9,995 bases of DNA from an uncultured Steroidobacter sp. (GTDB lineage Bacteria; Pseudomonadota; Gammaproteobacteria; Steroidobacterales; Steroidobacteraceae): contig CAMLEO010000270.1 in assembly GCA_946478975.1 (NCBI GenBank), positions 1 to 9,995 of the forward strand, given 5' to 3'. How positions within the stretch are numbered: position 1 is the stretch's first letter; every line of letters starts with the position of its first letter. The notes beneath the pieces were generated by a model. The model saw only the letters and a list, made by a program, of their open reading frames with translations. It was not told the DNA's origin and ran no database searches. This document shows, piece after piece, positions 1 through 5,907 of the stretch. The position numbers and the translations under genes were made by a program.

Positions 1-971
1 TCGAGCGCCTGGACTTCATCGAGCAGCGATTCCGTGGTCGGCTGCGACAGATCGAAGAACTCACCCAGCGAGCGGCGTGCAGCGGCGAGCGCCGTTCGAT
101 AACCCTGCTCGTCGTGACGTGCCACGGCGGTTCGCGCAGCGAACAGTTGCAACTGCAGGTGCTGACGTTGCAGCAGCGCTTCTTCAGCGGTGATCACACG
201 ACCGGAGCGATCGTCATCGACTTTACGCACCACGATCAGGTTCGACAGCGTCCTCGCCAGGATCGCGCTGGCGCGAGCAAACATTCCTTCCGGGAGCGAG
301 TTGCGGTCCAGCGCCTGGTGTTCCGTGGCCAGGATGCCTTTCACAGCAGCAGTGCCGGCATGTTCTTCAGCGGTGAGCAAGCGAGCGAGAATGCCGGTCG
401 TGTCCGGCTGGGGCACGGCACGCAGCGATTGCAGCTCTCTCGCGATCTCCTGCCGCACCGGTGCAAACGCCTGGTCACGCAGCGAGGCCAGCCGTGCGTC
501 CGCCGATTCGAGCGCGACGATCGCAGTTTCAACATCCCGATCCAACGTCAGCCGGCGCTGCGCCAGCTCCAGAAGAAACAAAGCTTCGGCACGCGACCAG
601 GCGCGCTCCGGACCTTCGGCGCGACCTCGCAGCTCTTCGACCGACGAGGCGAGCTCCTGCAACTGTTGAGGCGCGTCCTTGAGCTCGTCGAGACGACGAT
701 TCAAATCCCGATGTGCCTGGCGCTCCCGGCTGGCCTGGCTCTTCAGTTCAGCTCGCAACAGTTCCTTGTCGGCGTTCGCTGCCACGACCGTTTGATTGGC
801 GACATCGAGCTTGTCGCGAATCGAATCGGTACGAATGAGCGCGTAGATCGCGGCGGCCAGGGCCAGTACCGCGATAGCCGTGGTCAATCGGCTGTAAGTA
901 TGCGCACGACGCCCCTTGGAGGAGTCGCCGGAGGGCGAAGAGATGATGGTTTCCGGACCGCTGGCGGCCAT
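1..971 (-). CDS. hemX: HemX family inner-membrane protein (annotated as uroporphyrinogen-III C-methyltransferase-like), 3' end cut by window
   Basis: This frame stays open from the ATG at 971 to the left edge: 323 codons plus two bases, with the C-terminus missing. The product has a short Ser/Pro-rich cytoplasmic N-terminus, one membrane segment at about residues 30-46 (TAIAVLALAAAIYAL), then a long charged coiled-coil-like region (about 50-115) and the helical HemX domain with the recognisable stretch RAEALFLLELAQRRLTLDRD. This is the usual HemX plan: a single N-terminal anchor and a large helical outer domain. HemX follows hemC-hemD in many gammaproteobacteria. It is often labelled a methyltransferase, but it lacks the SAM-methylase fold, and a role as a membrane scaffold or regulator of heme synthesis is more likely (family knowledge). 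It starts 68 bases after hemD. No good Shine-Dalgarno precedes the ATG, so the start is the least certain part. Confidence 0.88.
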   Translation of the reverse strand, partial: MAASGPETIISSPSGDSSKGRRAHTYSRLTTAIAVLALAAAIYALIRTDSIRDKLDVANQTVVAANADKELLRAELKSQASRERQAHRDLNRRLDELKDAPQQLQELASSVEELRGRAEGPERAWSRAEALFLLELAQRRLTLDRDVETAIVALESADARLASLRDQAFAPVRQEIARELQSLRAVPQPDTTGILARLLTAEEHAGTAAVKGILATEHQALDRNSLPEGMFARASAILARTLSNLIVVRKVDDDRSGRVITAEEALLQRQHLQLQLFAARTAVARHDEQGYRTALAAARRSLGEFFDLSQPTTESLLDEVQAL

Positions 972-1039
972 GATGCAAACGAATGATGACGGCGCTGGTG
1001 GACCGCTATCCTAACACGCGGCCCGCCAATCACCGGCCT

Positions 1040-1810
1040 TCAGCCGCTGCGTGCGCGTGTCCGCCAGCGGGCCAGGGCGCCGATCATCGAAGCATCATCG
1101 GCGCCGTTCGCGACGATCACTGCGCCTTTCAAGCCGCTCTCGGCGGCTGCCTCGCCGATGCGTCGGCTTGCGACCAGCAGCGGGGTTTCGCGCAGCAGCT
1201 GCCGGCCGCGCTCTGAGAGCATTTCATGCAGGTTGTGCAAAGTTTCGATACTGGTCGCTGTGACCACGTCGATGCCTTCATTCATCCAGCGCTGTTCGAG
1301 CGCGTTCCGGACTGCCTCGGTGACGACCGGCCGCACGCGCTGATACACCTCGCGCGTTTCGACGATCAGGCCGCGAGCCGCGAATGTCTCTTGCAACAGC
1401 TCGCGACCGCCCGCTCCGCGGACGATCAGCACACGCGCGCCGCTGGCAAGTGTTAAATCCGGATGCGCGAGCAGTGCCTCGCTGTTGAAACCCGCTTCAG
1501 GAACGATATCGGGCGGCAGCGATGTTTGTGCCAGGGCAGCTGCAGTCGCTTTGCCGATGGCGGCGATGCGCGTCGTTGGACCCTTCTCGATCAAACGCAC
1601 CCCGTGCGCGACTGCGTTCACGCTCACGAATACGACCAGATCATGTCCGCTCGCTGTGCTCGCCGCGATCGCTTCGATCTCCACGGTTGGAAATGCGATC
1701 GCCGTGCCGCCGCGCTGTGTGATCTGCTCACACAAGCTCGCGGCTTGCGATGCCGGCCGCGTGACCAGCACCGTCAGCTCCGCCAGAGGCGGCATCACCT
1801 TTGGAATCAC
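1040..1810 (-). CDS. hemD: Uroporphyrinogen-III synthase
   Basis: HemD closes linear hydroxymethylbilane into uroporphyrinogen III with inversion of ring D, in the cytoplasm, directly after HemC. The family is poorly conserved, but several marks are visible: the N-terminal VLVTRPASQAASLCEQI, the VVFVSVNAVAHGV segment, GKATAAAL, the mid-protein RVLIVRGAGGRELLQETF, and the second-domain VVTATSIETLHNL where the family usually has T-S. Length is 256 residues, normal for HemD. I chose the GTG at 1810 rather than the ATG at 1795 because AGGAG lies at 1816-1820, five bases upstream, and because GTGA overlaps the hemC stop by four bases, which implies translational coupling. Position directly behind hemC supports the call as much as the sequence does. 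Confidence 0.93.
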   Translation of the reverse strand: MIPKVMPPLAELTVLVTRPASQAASLCEQITQRGGTAIAFPTVEIEAIAASTASGHDLVVFVSVNAVAHGVRLIEKGPTTRIAAIGKATAAALAQTSLPPDIVPEAGFNSEALLAHPDLTLASGARVLIVRGAGGRELLQETFAARGLIVETREVYQRVRPVVTEAVRNALEQRWMNEGIDVVTATSIETLHNLHEMLSERGRQLLRETPLLVASRRIGEAAAESGLKGAVIVANGADDASMIGALARWRTRARSG

Positions 1811-2763
1811 TTCGACTCCTGGCGCAGCCGGAACAGCAATTCCTCGGCGCCGTCTTTCAGCAGCTTGCCCGCCAATGCGACACCGATGCGGTCGGCGTCG
1901 GCGACTCTGCCGCTGTTGGAGCCTCGATACATCTCACGGCCGTCCGGCGAACCAATGACTCCATGCAATTCCAGTTGATCGCCTTGGAGTGTGGCGAAGC
2001 CGGCGATCGGCGACTGGCAGCTTCCTTCCAGCCGATGCGCGAAGGCGCGCTCGGCGGTACAACATTGCCACGCCTTCGCATCGTTCAATGCAGACACGTA
2101 GCGAATGTTTGTAGCGTCGTCCTCCCGGCACTCGATGCCGATGATGCCCTGGCCGACGGCCGGCACCGACTCCTGCGGTTCGAAATATTGAGTGATGCGA
2201 TTTTCCAGGCCCAGGCGCGTCAGGCCCGCGGCGGCCAGAATGATTGCGTCGAGCTGCTCTTCTTCCAGCTTGCGCAGCCGCGTGTCGACGTTGCCGCGTA
2301 ACGTGACGATTTCCAGATCCGGCCGCGCATGTTTCAACTGGCATTGCCGGCGCAGGCTCGACGTGCCGACGCGTGCGCCTTGCGGCAGGCTCGCGAAAGT
2401 TTTGTGACGTAAAGAAACAAAAGCATCGCGAGCATCGGCGCGTGGGAGCATCGCTGCCAGGATCATTCCCGGCGGCAGCTCGCTCGGCACGTCCTTCATC
2501 GAATGCACGGCGATGTCGGCGCGATGCTCGCTCATCGCCAGTTCCAGCTCTTTGATGAACAGGCCTTTGCCGCCGATGTTTGCCAGCGGCCGATCGAGAA
2601 TGCGATCGCCCTGCGTGGTCATCGGCACCAGCTCGACCTTCAACCCCGGATGCGCCGTGCGCAGCAGCCCGGCCACGTGCTCTGCCTGCCACAACGCCAG
2701 GCGGCTCTGCCGGGTGGCGACACGTAATATATGCTTGGGCAATGTATGTTCGGAAATACTCAT
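1807..2763 (-). CDS. hemC: Hydroxymethylbilane synthase (porphobilinogen deaminase)
   Basis: HemC polymerises four porphobilinogen units into hydroxymethylbilane using a covalently bound dipyrromethane cofactor. The protein is 318 residues, the usual size. Visible family marks in order: LRVATRQSRLALWQAEHV (13-30), KGLFIKELE (66-74), the catalytic aspartate D83 in ADIAVHSMKDVPSELPPGM, TSSLRRQCQL (134-143), TLRGNVDTRLRKL (154-166), and the cofactor cysteine C249 in RLEGSCQSPIAG. All key residues are present. The ATG at 2763 overlaps the stop of the upstream AI-2E gene as ATGA; a GGAG lies 11 bases upstream, somewhat far, so coupled re-initiation is likely. The 3' end overlaps hemD by four bases. 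Confidence 0.98.
   Translation of the reverse strand: MSISEHTLPKHILRVATRQSRLALWQAEHVAGLLRTAHPGLKVELVPMTTQGDRILDRPLANIGGKGLFIKELELAMSEHRADIAVHSMKDVPSELPPGMILAAMLPRADARDAFVSLRHKTFASLPQGARVGTSSLRRQCQLKHARPDLEIVTLRGNVDTRLRKLEEEQLDAIILAAAGLTRLGLENRITQYFEPQESVPAVGQGIIGIECREDDATNIRYVSALNDAKAWQCCTAERAFAHRLEGSCQSPIAGFATLQGDQLELHGVIGSPDGREMYRGSNSGRVADADRIGVALAGKLLKDGAEELLFRLRQESK
1816..1820 (-). promoter_or_regulatory. Shine-Dalgarno site fixing the hemD GTG start
   Basis: On the minus strand AGGAG lies inside the last codons of hemC, five bases before the GTG at 1810. No comparable site is placed for the ATG at 1795. It decides the start of hemD and supports re-initiation after the overlapping hemC stop. 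Confidence 0.75.
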
Positions 2764-3908
2764 GAGTTCATTGACTCCGCCGACACGAGGCTGGCCTTTT
2801 CGGCGCGACGGATTTCCAGCATGAAACGAATCAGCGCAATGATCAGCGCCAGCACCACGGGGCCGAGGAACAAGCCGATCGCGCCGAACGCAGCGAGCCC
2901 GCCGAGCACGCCGATGAATATGGTCAGCGTGCCGACATTCGCGCGGCCGGAGACCAGCATCGGGCGCACGACGTTATCGACCAGAGAAACCAGTACCGCG
3001 CCCCAGATCATCATGAAAATCGCCGCGCCCCAGCGGCCCTGAACCGCCAGCACGATCGCCGCCGGCCCCCAAACAAAGGCAGTGCCGCCAAACGGCAGCA
3101 AGGCCAGCAATGCCGCGATCACGCCGAAAACCACCGGCGACGGCAGATGCACGATCAGGAACGCAATGCCCGTCAGCGCGCCCTGAATCAAGGCTGTGAG
3201 ACCCGTGCCATACACCATCGCGCGCGTGACCGCGGCCAGGTGATCGAACAGTTTCGCTTTGTGACTTTCCGCCATCGGAATCAGCTCGCGCAGCGTGCTC
3301 ATCATTTCGCCGCCGTCGCGGATGAAAAAGAACTGCATGAACAGCATCAGCACGAAGCCGACCACCGTGCCGACGGCGCCGATGAACGCACGGGTGCCGA
3401 GCGATGCCAGCGATTGCAACGCTTCTCGCGAGCCCTGCGCGATCCAGCTGCGGACCTGCGCCAGGTCGACATCGAACATCGTGTTGAGCCAGTCCAGTCC
3501 GCGCTGCACCCAGGGAACATTCGTCAGATTCAGTACGTTGCCCATCGTCTGGTCGCCGACGCGGTCCTGGACGATCCGCGCCAGGTCGCCGATCTGGGCC
3601 GCGAAGGCAGCGCTCAGCGCGGTGAGCGGGCCGATGATGACGATGAACGTCAGCACGGTCAGCAGTGCCGCCGACCATTGGGGTTTACCACGCAGCCGGG
3701 CCGCCAGCCGCAAATGCAGTGGATACAGCAAGAACGCGATGAAAATCGCCCACAGCAGCGGCCCCGCGAACGGCTGGACGATCTTGAACAGCGCTATGCC
3801 GAGCACCAGGCACGTCACCAACGCAAAAGTGCGCGCGTAAAAACGATCCCGCACCGGAGCGACGCGTGGCAGTTCGCGTACTGGCGCGACGCGTGGCGGT
3901 TGGGTCAT
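2760..3908 (-). CDS. AI-2E family transporter (PerM/YdiK-like membrane protein)
   Basis: This is a polytopic inner-membrane protein of about 382 residues with the AI-2E transporter family layout. It has paired N-terminal membrane segments, a central soluble stretch (VGDQTMGNVLNLTNVPWV and following), then a hydrophobic C-terminal half. Family marks visible are FFFIRDGGEMM, YGTGLTALIQGALTGIAF, LLALLPFGGTAFVWGPAAI, DNVVRPMLVSGRANVGTL and the glycine-rich AFGAIGLFLGPVVLAL. The C-terminal motifs look closer to YdiK-type members than to TqsA (inference). The substrate is unknown: family members have been linked to autoinducer-2 export and to cation antiport. I prefer the ATG at 3908, with AAGGAG 11 bases upstream, over the GTG at 3920, which overlaps that site. 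The N-terminus carries a nine-residue tandem duplication. It is coupled to hemC by an ATGA overlap. Confidence 0.93.
   Translation of the reverse strand: MTQPPRVAPVRELPRVAPVRDRFYARTFALVTCLVLGIALFKIVQPFAGPLLWAIFIAFLLYPLHLRLAARLRGKPQWSAALLTVLTFIVIIGPLTALSAAFAAQIGDLARIVQDRVGDQTMGNVLNLTNVPWVQRGLDWLNTMFDVDLAQVRSWIAQGSREALQSLASLGTRAFIGAVGTVVGFVLMLFMQFFFIRDGGEMMSTLRELIPMAESHKAKLFDHLAAVTRAMVYGTGLTALIQGALTGIAFLIVHLPSPVVFGVIAALLALLPFGGTAFVWGPAAIVLAVQGRWGAAIFMMIWGAVLVSLVDNVVRPMLVSGRANVGTLTIFIGVLGGLAAFGAIGLFLGPVVLALIIALIRFMLEIRRAEKASLVSAESMNS
3850..3903 (-). repeat. 27-bp tandem duplication in the AI-2E gene N-terminus
   Basis: Two adjacent 27-base units (3850-3876 and 3877-3903) match at 22 of 27 positions. 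They encode two copies of a nine-residue unit, PRVAPVREL then PRVAPVRDR, in the cytoplasmic tail before the first membrane segment. The repeat is in frame, so length variation would not break the gene. Confidence 0.85.
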
Positions 3909-4053
3909 GGGGCAATGCACTCCTTGTGGCCGCAGGCGGCATCTGCCGCAATGCTAGCACCGCTGCCGACCGCCGGTTTTGTTTGTCTTGCGTTACCATC
4001 GAACCCTTGAGATCGATCATGATCAATCATGGGAAGCTTGTGAGGAGCAACGT
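3909..4053. promoter_or_regulatory. Divergent promoter region between the AI-2E/hem cluster and the yqjDEK trio
   Basis: This 145-base gap lies between diverging genes, so it should hold a promoter for each direction. Leftward, the only candidate I see is an extended -10, TGCTAGCAT (minus strand, 3951-3959), about 40 bases before the ATG at 3908, without a good -35. Rightward, TTGTTT (3979-3984) could be a -35, but no convincing -10 follows. A small hairpin (GCGGCA/TGCCGC, 3936-3949) lies in the likely leftward leader. The assignment as a promoter region rests on gene orientation; the individual elements are weak. Confidence 0.45.
4011..4030. repeat. 10-bp direct repeat with three clustered GATC sites
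   Basis: Two adjacent 10-mers, GATCGATCAT and GATCAATCAT, differ at one position and place GATC at 4011, 4015 and 4021. The palindrome GATCATGATC spans 4015-4024. The block ends 12 bases before the AGGAG of the downstream yqjD-like gene, in its 5' leader or promoter. It could be an operator or a Dam-methylation cluster, but nothing in the window proves either. Confidence 0.5.
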
Positions 4054-4365
4054 ATGAATGCCCGAGTTGAAGTCAACACCGATCAGCTGGTCGCGGACCT
4101 GAAGACGGTCATGCAGGACGCCGAGGCGTTGCTGAAGGCCACCTCGGCGCTCACCGGCGAGAAGATCCAGGAAGTTCGGGCGCGTGCCGAAGAGTCGCTG
4201 CGCCAGGCCCGGACGCGCCTCACCGAGGTGGAAGAGGAAGCCATGCGCCGCGCCCGGGAAATTGCCGAAGCCGCCGATGAGTACGTGCACGAGAATCCGT
4301 GGCAGTCGGTTGCCGTCGCTGCCGGTGTCGGCCTGGTGCTCGGCCTGATCATCGGTCGTCGCTAA
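4054..4365 (+). CDS. yqjD: YqjD/ElaB (DUF883) family membrane-anchored protein
   Basis: A 103-residue protein with the DUF883 plan: a long amphipathic, highly charged helix (about 10-80, rich in E, R and A, with LTEVEEEAMRRAREIAEAADEYV), then HENPWQSVAVAAGVGLVLGLIIGRR-type ending in a short glycine-rich membrane tail. The E. coli relatives YqjD and ElaB anchor to the inner membrane by this C-terminal segment and bind ribosomes in stationary phase (family knowledge). The ATG at 4054 has an excellent AGGAG at 4043-4047, six bases upstream. An in-frame extension back to 3979 lacks such a site and is not family-like. It is the first gene of a three-gene plus-strand set in the same order as E. coli yqjD-yqjE-yqjK. 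Confidence 0.92.
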   Translation: MNARVEVNTDQLVADLKTVMQDAEALLKATSALTGEKIQEVRARAEESLRQARTRLTEVEEEAMRRAREIAEAADEYVHENPWQSVAVAAGVGLVLGLIIGRR

Positions 4366-4376
4366 CGCCAGCGCCC

Positions 4377-4793
4377 ATGGCACTGGACACGCACGATCCG
4401 GAAGTCCACGGCGGGCCGCGGCCCGTCGCCGGCCTGTTTCAGTCGATCAACAATTTCCTGGCGACGTTCGTCGCCATCGTGCACACACGACTGGAGCTGC
4501 TGACGACCGAGCTGCAGGAAGAGGTCCGCCAGGTCGGCGCGATCCTGCTGTGGGCGTTCATCGCCGCGTTCGCCGCCATGATGGGCCTGTTCCTGGGCGC
4601 GCTGGCGGTGATCTTCATATTCTGGGATACGCACCGGCTGGCCGCGTCGCTGGCGATGATCGGCCTGTTCATCGGCGTCGCCGTGGTGGCGGGCCTGATC
4701 CTGCGTCACAAGCTCACCACCAAGCCGCCGCTGCTCGACGATACATTGGCGGAGCTGGCCAAGGACCGCGATCAGCTGCGGGCGCGTTTGTGA
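4377..4793 (+). CDS. yqjE: YqjE family (phage-holin-like) inner-membrane protein
   Basis: A 138-residue protein with an N-terminal amphipathic part (FQSINNFLATFVAIVHTRLELLTTELQEE, about 21-49), two hydrophobic segments (about 53-82 and 87-109) separated by a short turn, and a charged C-terminal helix (LLDDTLAELAKDRDQLRARL-type tail). This matches the YqjE/holin superfamily III-like family found next to YqjD. No lytic function is implied; the cellular role is unknown, probably membrane-associated stress physiology. The ATG at 4377 is 11 bases after the yqjD stop without a clear Shine-Dalgarno, so translation probably follows from yqjD. It overlaps the next gene as GTGA. Confidence 0.88.
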   Translation: MALDTHDPEVHGGPRPVAGLFQSINNFLATFVAIVHTRLELLTTELQEEVRQVGAILLWAFIAAFAAMMGLFLGALAVIFIFWDTHRLAASLAMIGLFIGVAVVAGLILRHKLTTKPPLLDDTLAELAKDRDQLRARL

Positions 4794-5086
4794 GCAGCGA
4801 ACGTTTCAATCAGCTCGCCGCCAAGCATTCCAACTTGCGTTTGCGTGCCTCCGTGCAGCGGCGCGAGTTGGGAGCGACGATGAATGACATCGAGCATCAG
4901 CTCAGCGGCATCGACCGCGGCCTCGCTCGCGCCACGCGCGTGTTGAAGAATCCAGCCGTGATCGTCGGCGGCGTTGCGCTGGTTGCGATGGTCGGGCCGA
5001 AGCGGCTGATGCGCTGGATCACCAAAGGCGCGGTGTTGTATTCCACGGCTAAACGTTTCATCCGGCTACGCCGGATGGTTCAATGA
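4790..5086 (+). CDS. yqjK: YqjK-like small membrane-associated protein
   Basis: A 98-residue basic protein: an N-terminal helix rich in R and Q (about 8-35, with RLRASVQRRELGA), a single hydrophobic segment (VIVGGVALVAMVG, about 57-69), then a basic tail (PKRLMRWITKGAVLYSTAKRFIRL). The layout and the RWxxKG...A...L pattern resemble E. coli YqjK, and the gene order yqjD-yqjE-yqjK agrees. The start is GTG at 4790, overlapping the yqjE stop as GTGA. An ATG at 4880 with GGGAG five bases upstream is an alternative, but it would remove the conserved-looking N-terminal helix. The 3' end overlaps the convergent algR gene by seven bases. Function is unknown. Confidence 0.78.
   Translation: MSSERFNQLAAKHSNLRLRASVQRRELGATMNDIEHQLSGIDRGLARATRVLKNPAVIVGGVALVAMVGPKRLMRWITKGAVLYSTAKRFIRLRRMVQ
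5059..5077. other. 8-bp perfect hairpin at the convergent yqjK/algR ends
   Basis: CATCCGGC and GCCGGATG flank a three-base loop (TAC). The hairpin lies within the last codons of yqjK and starts two bases beyond the algR stop. Neither strand has a U-tract after it, so it is not a canonical intrinsic terminator, but it could slow polymerase or protect the 3' end of the algR transcript. Confidence 0.4.
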
Positions 5087-5820
5087 CTTTCGCCGCGAAT
5101 CCTTCTTAATAGCTCCGATGCGTGACGGCGGCTCACTTCGAGCACGGCGCCGCAGTCCCGCACTCGTACCACGTAGTGACCCGAGTCCGTGCGCTCGACG
5201 GCGGAAATGTATTTTTCCGCGATCAGCGCGTTGCGATGAATGCGCAGGAATTCCGGCGCGAATTCTTCGGCCAGAGATTTTAGTGATTCGTCGATCAGGC
5301 TCTCGCCGCCTTTGTGGCGCACGGTGACGTACTTCTGATCGGCGAGGAAATAATAGATATCGTGCAGCGGGATCAAACGCAGCTGCTCGCCGAGCCGCGC
5401 GCAGATCTGCTCACGCTTGTGCTCGATGCGCGCCGATTCCGCCACCTTGACCAGGCGCGTCGGTGAGATGCGAGCCGCGTGGCGAAGTGCATGCGCGAGT
5501 TTTTCTTTGCGCACCGGCTTCAGCAAATAACCCACGGCCTCGGTCTCGAAAGCCTCAACGGCGTATTGATCGTAAGCGGTCGTGAAGATGACCGCGGGCG
5601 GATCTTCGAGCGTATCGATGTGTCGTGCGACTTGAATGCCGGACAGGCCGGGCATGCGCACGTCCAGCAGCACTACGTCGGGCCGCAGTTCGCCGCACGA
5701 AGCGAGTGCCTGCTCGCCGTTGTCAGCTTCACCCACGACTTCGCAGTCGTCCAGTTCCGCGACCAGGCGGCGCAGCCGCTCGCGCGCGGGCGATTCGTCA
5801 TCGACGATGAGCAGTTTCAT
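5080..5820 (-). CDS. algR: LytTR-family response regulator, AlgR type
   Basis: A 246-residue response regulator. The receiver domain (about 1-120) has the acidic pair D7/D8 in LLIVDDES, the phosphoacceptor D53 in VVLLDVRMPGLSG, the T80/T81 switch region in VIFTTAYDQYAVEAFE, and K101-P102. The C-terminal LytTR DNA-binding domain (about 140-243) shows LIPLHDIYYFLADQKYVTV, FLRIHRNALIAEKYI and VSRRHASELLRRI. Length and domain order match AlgR (about 248 residues), which with AlgZ controls alginate, type IV pili and other surface traits in Pseudomonas; targets here are unknown. The ATG at 5820 is fixed by the conserved MKLLIVDDE start. No Shine-Dalgarno precedes it: an inverted-repeat arm begins three bases upstream, and a possible leader ORF overlaps the start as ATGA. 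algZ lies 77 bases upstream. Confidence 0.93.
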   Translation of the reverse strand: MKLLIVDDESPARERLRRLVAELDDCEVVGEADNGEQALASCGELRPDVVLLDVRMPGLSGIQVARHIDTLEDPPAVIFTTAYDQYAVEAFETEAVGYLLKPVRKEKLAHALRHAARISPTRLVKVAESARIEHKREQICARLGEQLRLIPLHDIYYFLADQKYVTVRHKGGESLIDESLKSLAEEFAPEFLRIHRNALIAEKYISAVERTDSGHYVVRVRDCGAVLEVSRRHASELLRRIRGESH

Positions 5821-5879
5821 TGCTGGCGGTTAGCGGTTAGGGGTTGGTGCAGAGTGAACCTGTGGATCATCACGGGCAT
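5817..5879 (-). CDS. Possible 20-codon leader ORF overlapping algR
   Basis: On the minus strand an ATG at 5879 opens a 20-codon frame (beginning MPVMIHRFTL) whose TGA at 5819-5817 overlaps the algR ATG as ATGA. AGGGG lies eight bases before the ATG and could serve as its ribosome site. The frame passes through the left arm of the 22-bp inverted repeat, so a translating ribosome would melt that stem just before algR. It resembles no protein I know. Such a short frame can arise by chance; the spacing and the overlap are the only arguments for it. Confidence 0.35.
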   Translation of the reverse strand: MPVMIHRFTLHQPLTANRQQ

Positions 5880-5907
5880 TTTACTAACCCCTAACCGCTA
5901 ACCGCCA
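5824..5907. repeat. Perfect 22-bp inverted repeat (heptamer-built) between algZ and algR
   Basis: The arm at 5824-5845 and the arm at 5886-5907 are exact reverse complements over 22 bases, with a 40-base loop. Both arms are made of tandem heptamers of the form (T/C)AACC(G/C)C: four copies at 5885-5912 and three (inverted) at 5826-5846. The right arm contains the algZ stop codon (5898-5900). The left arm ends three bases before the algR ATG. As RNA it would form a very stable stem over the algR initiation region. It could be a copy of a dispersed REP/MITE-like repeat or a dedicated regulatory structure. Confidence 0.9.

Noticed and set aside
114..986. Plus-strand open frame of 290 codons opposite hemX
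   Set aside because: It is antisense to a well-supported hemX frame, has low-complexity Arg/Gln-rich content and no recognisable domain. Such frames are common opposite GC-rich genes.
3909..3920. GTG start at 3920 for the AI-2E gene
   Set aside because: It overlaps the only good Shine-Dalgarno (AAGGAG), which is better placed for the ATG at 3908.
3147..4010. Plus-strand open frame of 287 codons opposite the AI-2E gene
   Set aside because: Its product is His/Arg/Gln-rich with no domain, and the opposite strand encodes a clear polytopic membrane protein.
4463..4476. AlgR-box-like ACGTTCGTC within yqjE
   Set aside because: It is one base off the Pseudomonas AlgR core, but lies inside coding sequence far from any promoter and is expected by chance in GC-rich DNA.
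4377..4793. Phage lysis function or prophage remnant suggested by the holin-like protein
   Set aside because: No other phage genes are present, and the yqjD-yqjE-yqjK order is a known chromosomal cassette.
4880..5086. Shorter yqjK start at ATG 4880 with GGGAG upstream
   Set aside because: The ribosome site is good, but this start would discard the N-terminal helix resembling YqjK and the GTGA overlap with yqjE. Kept only as an alternative.
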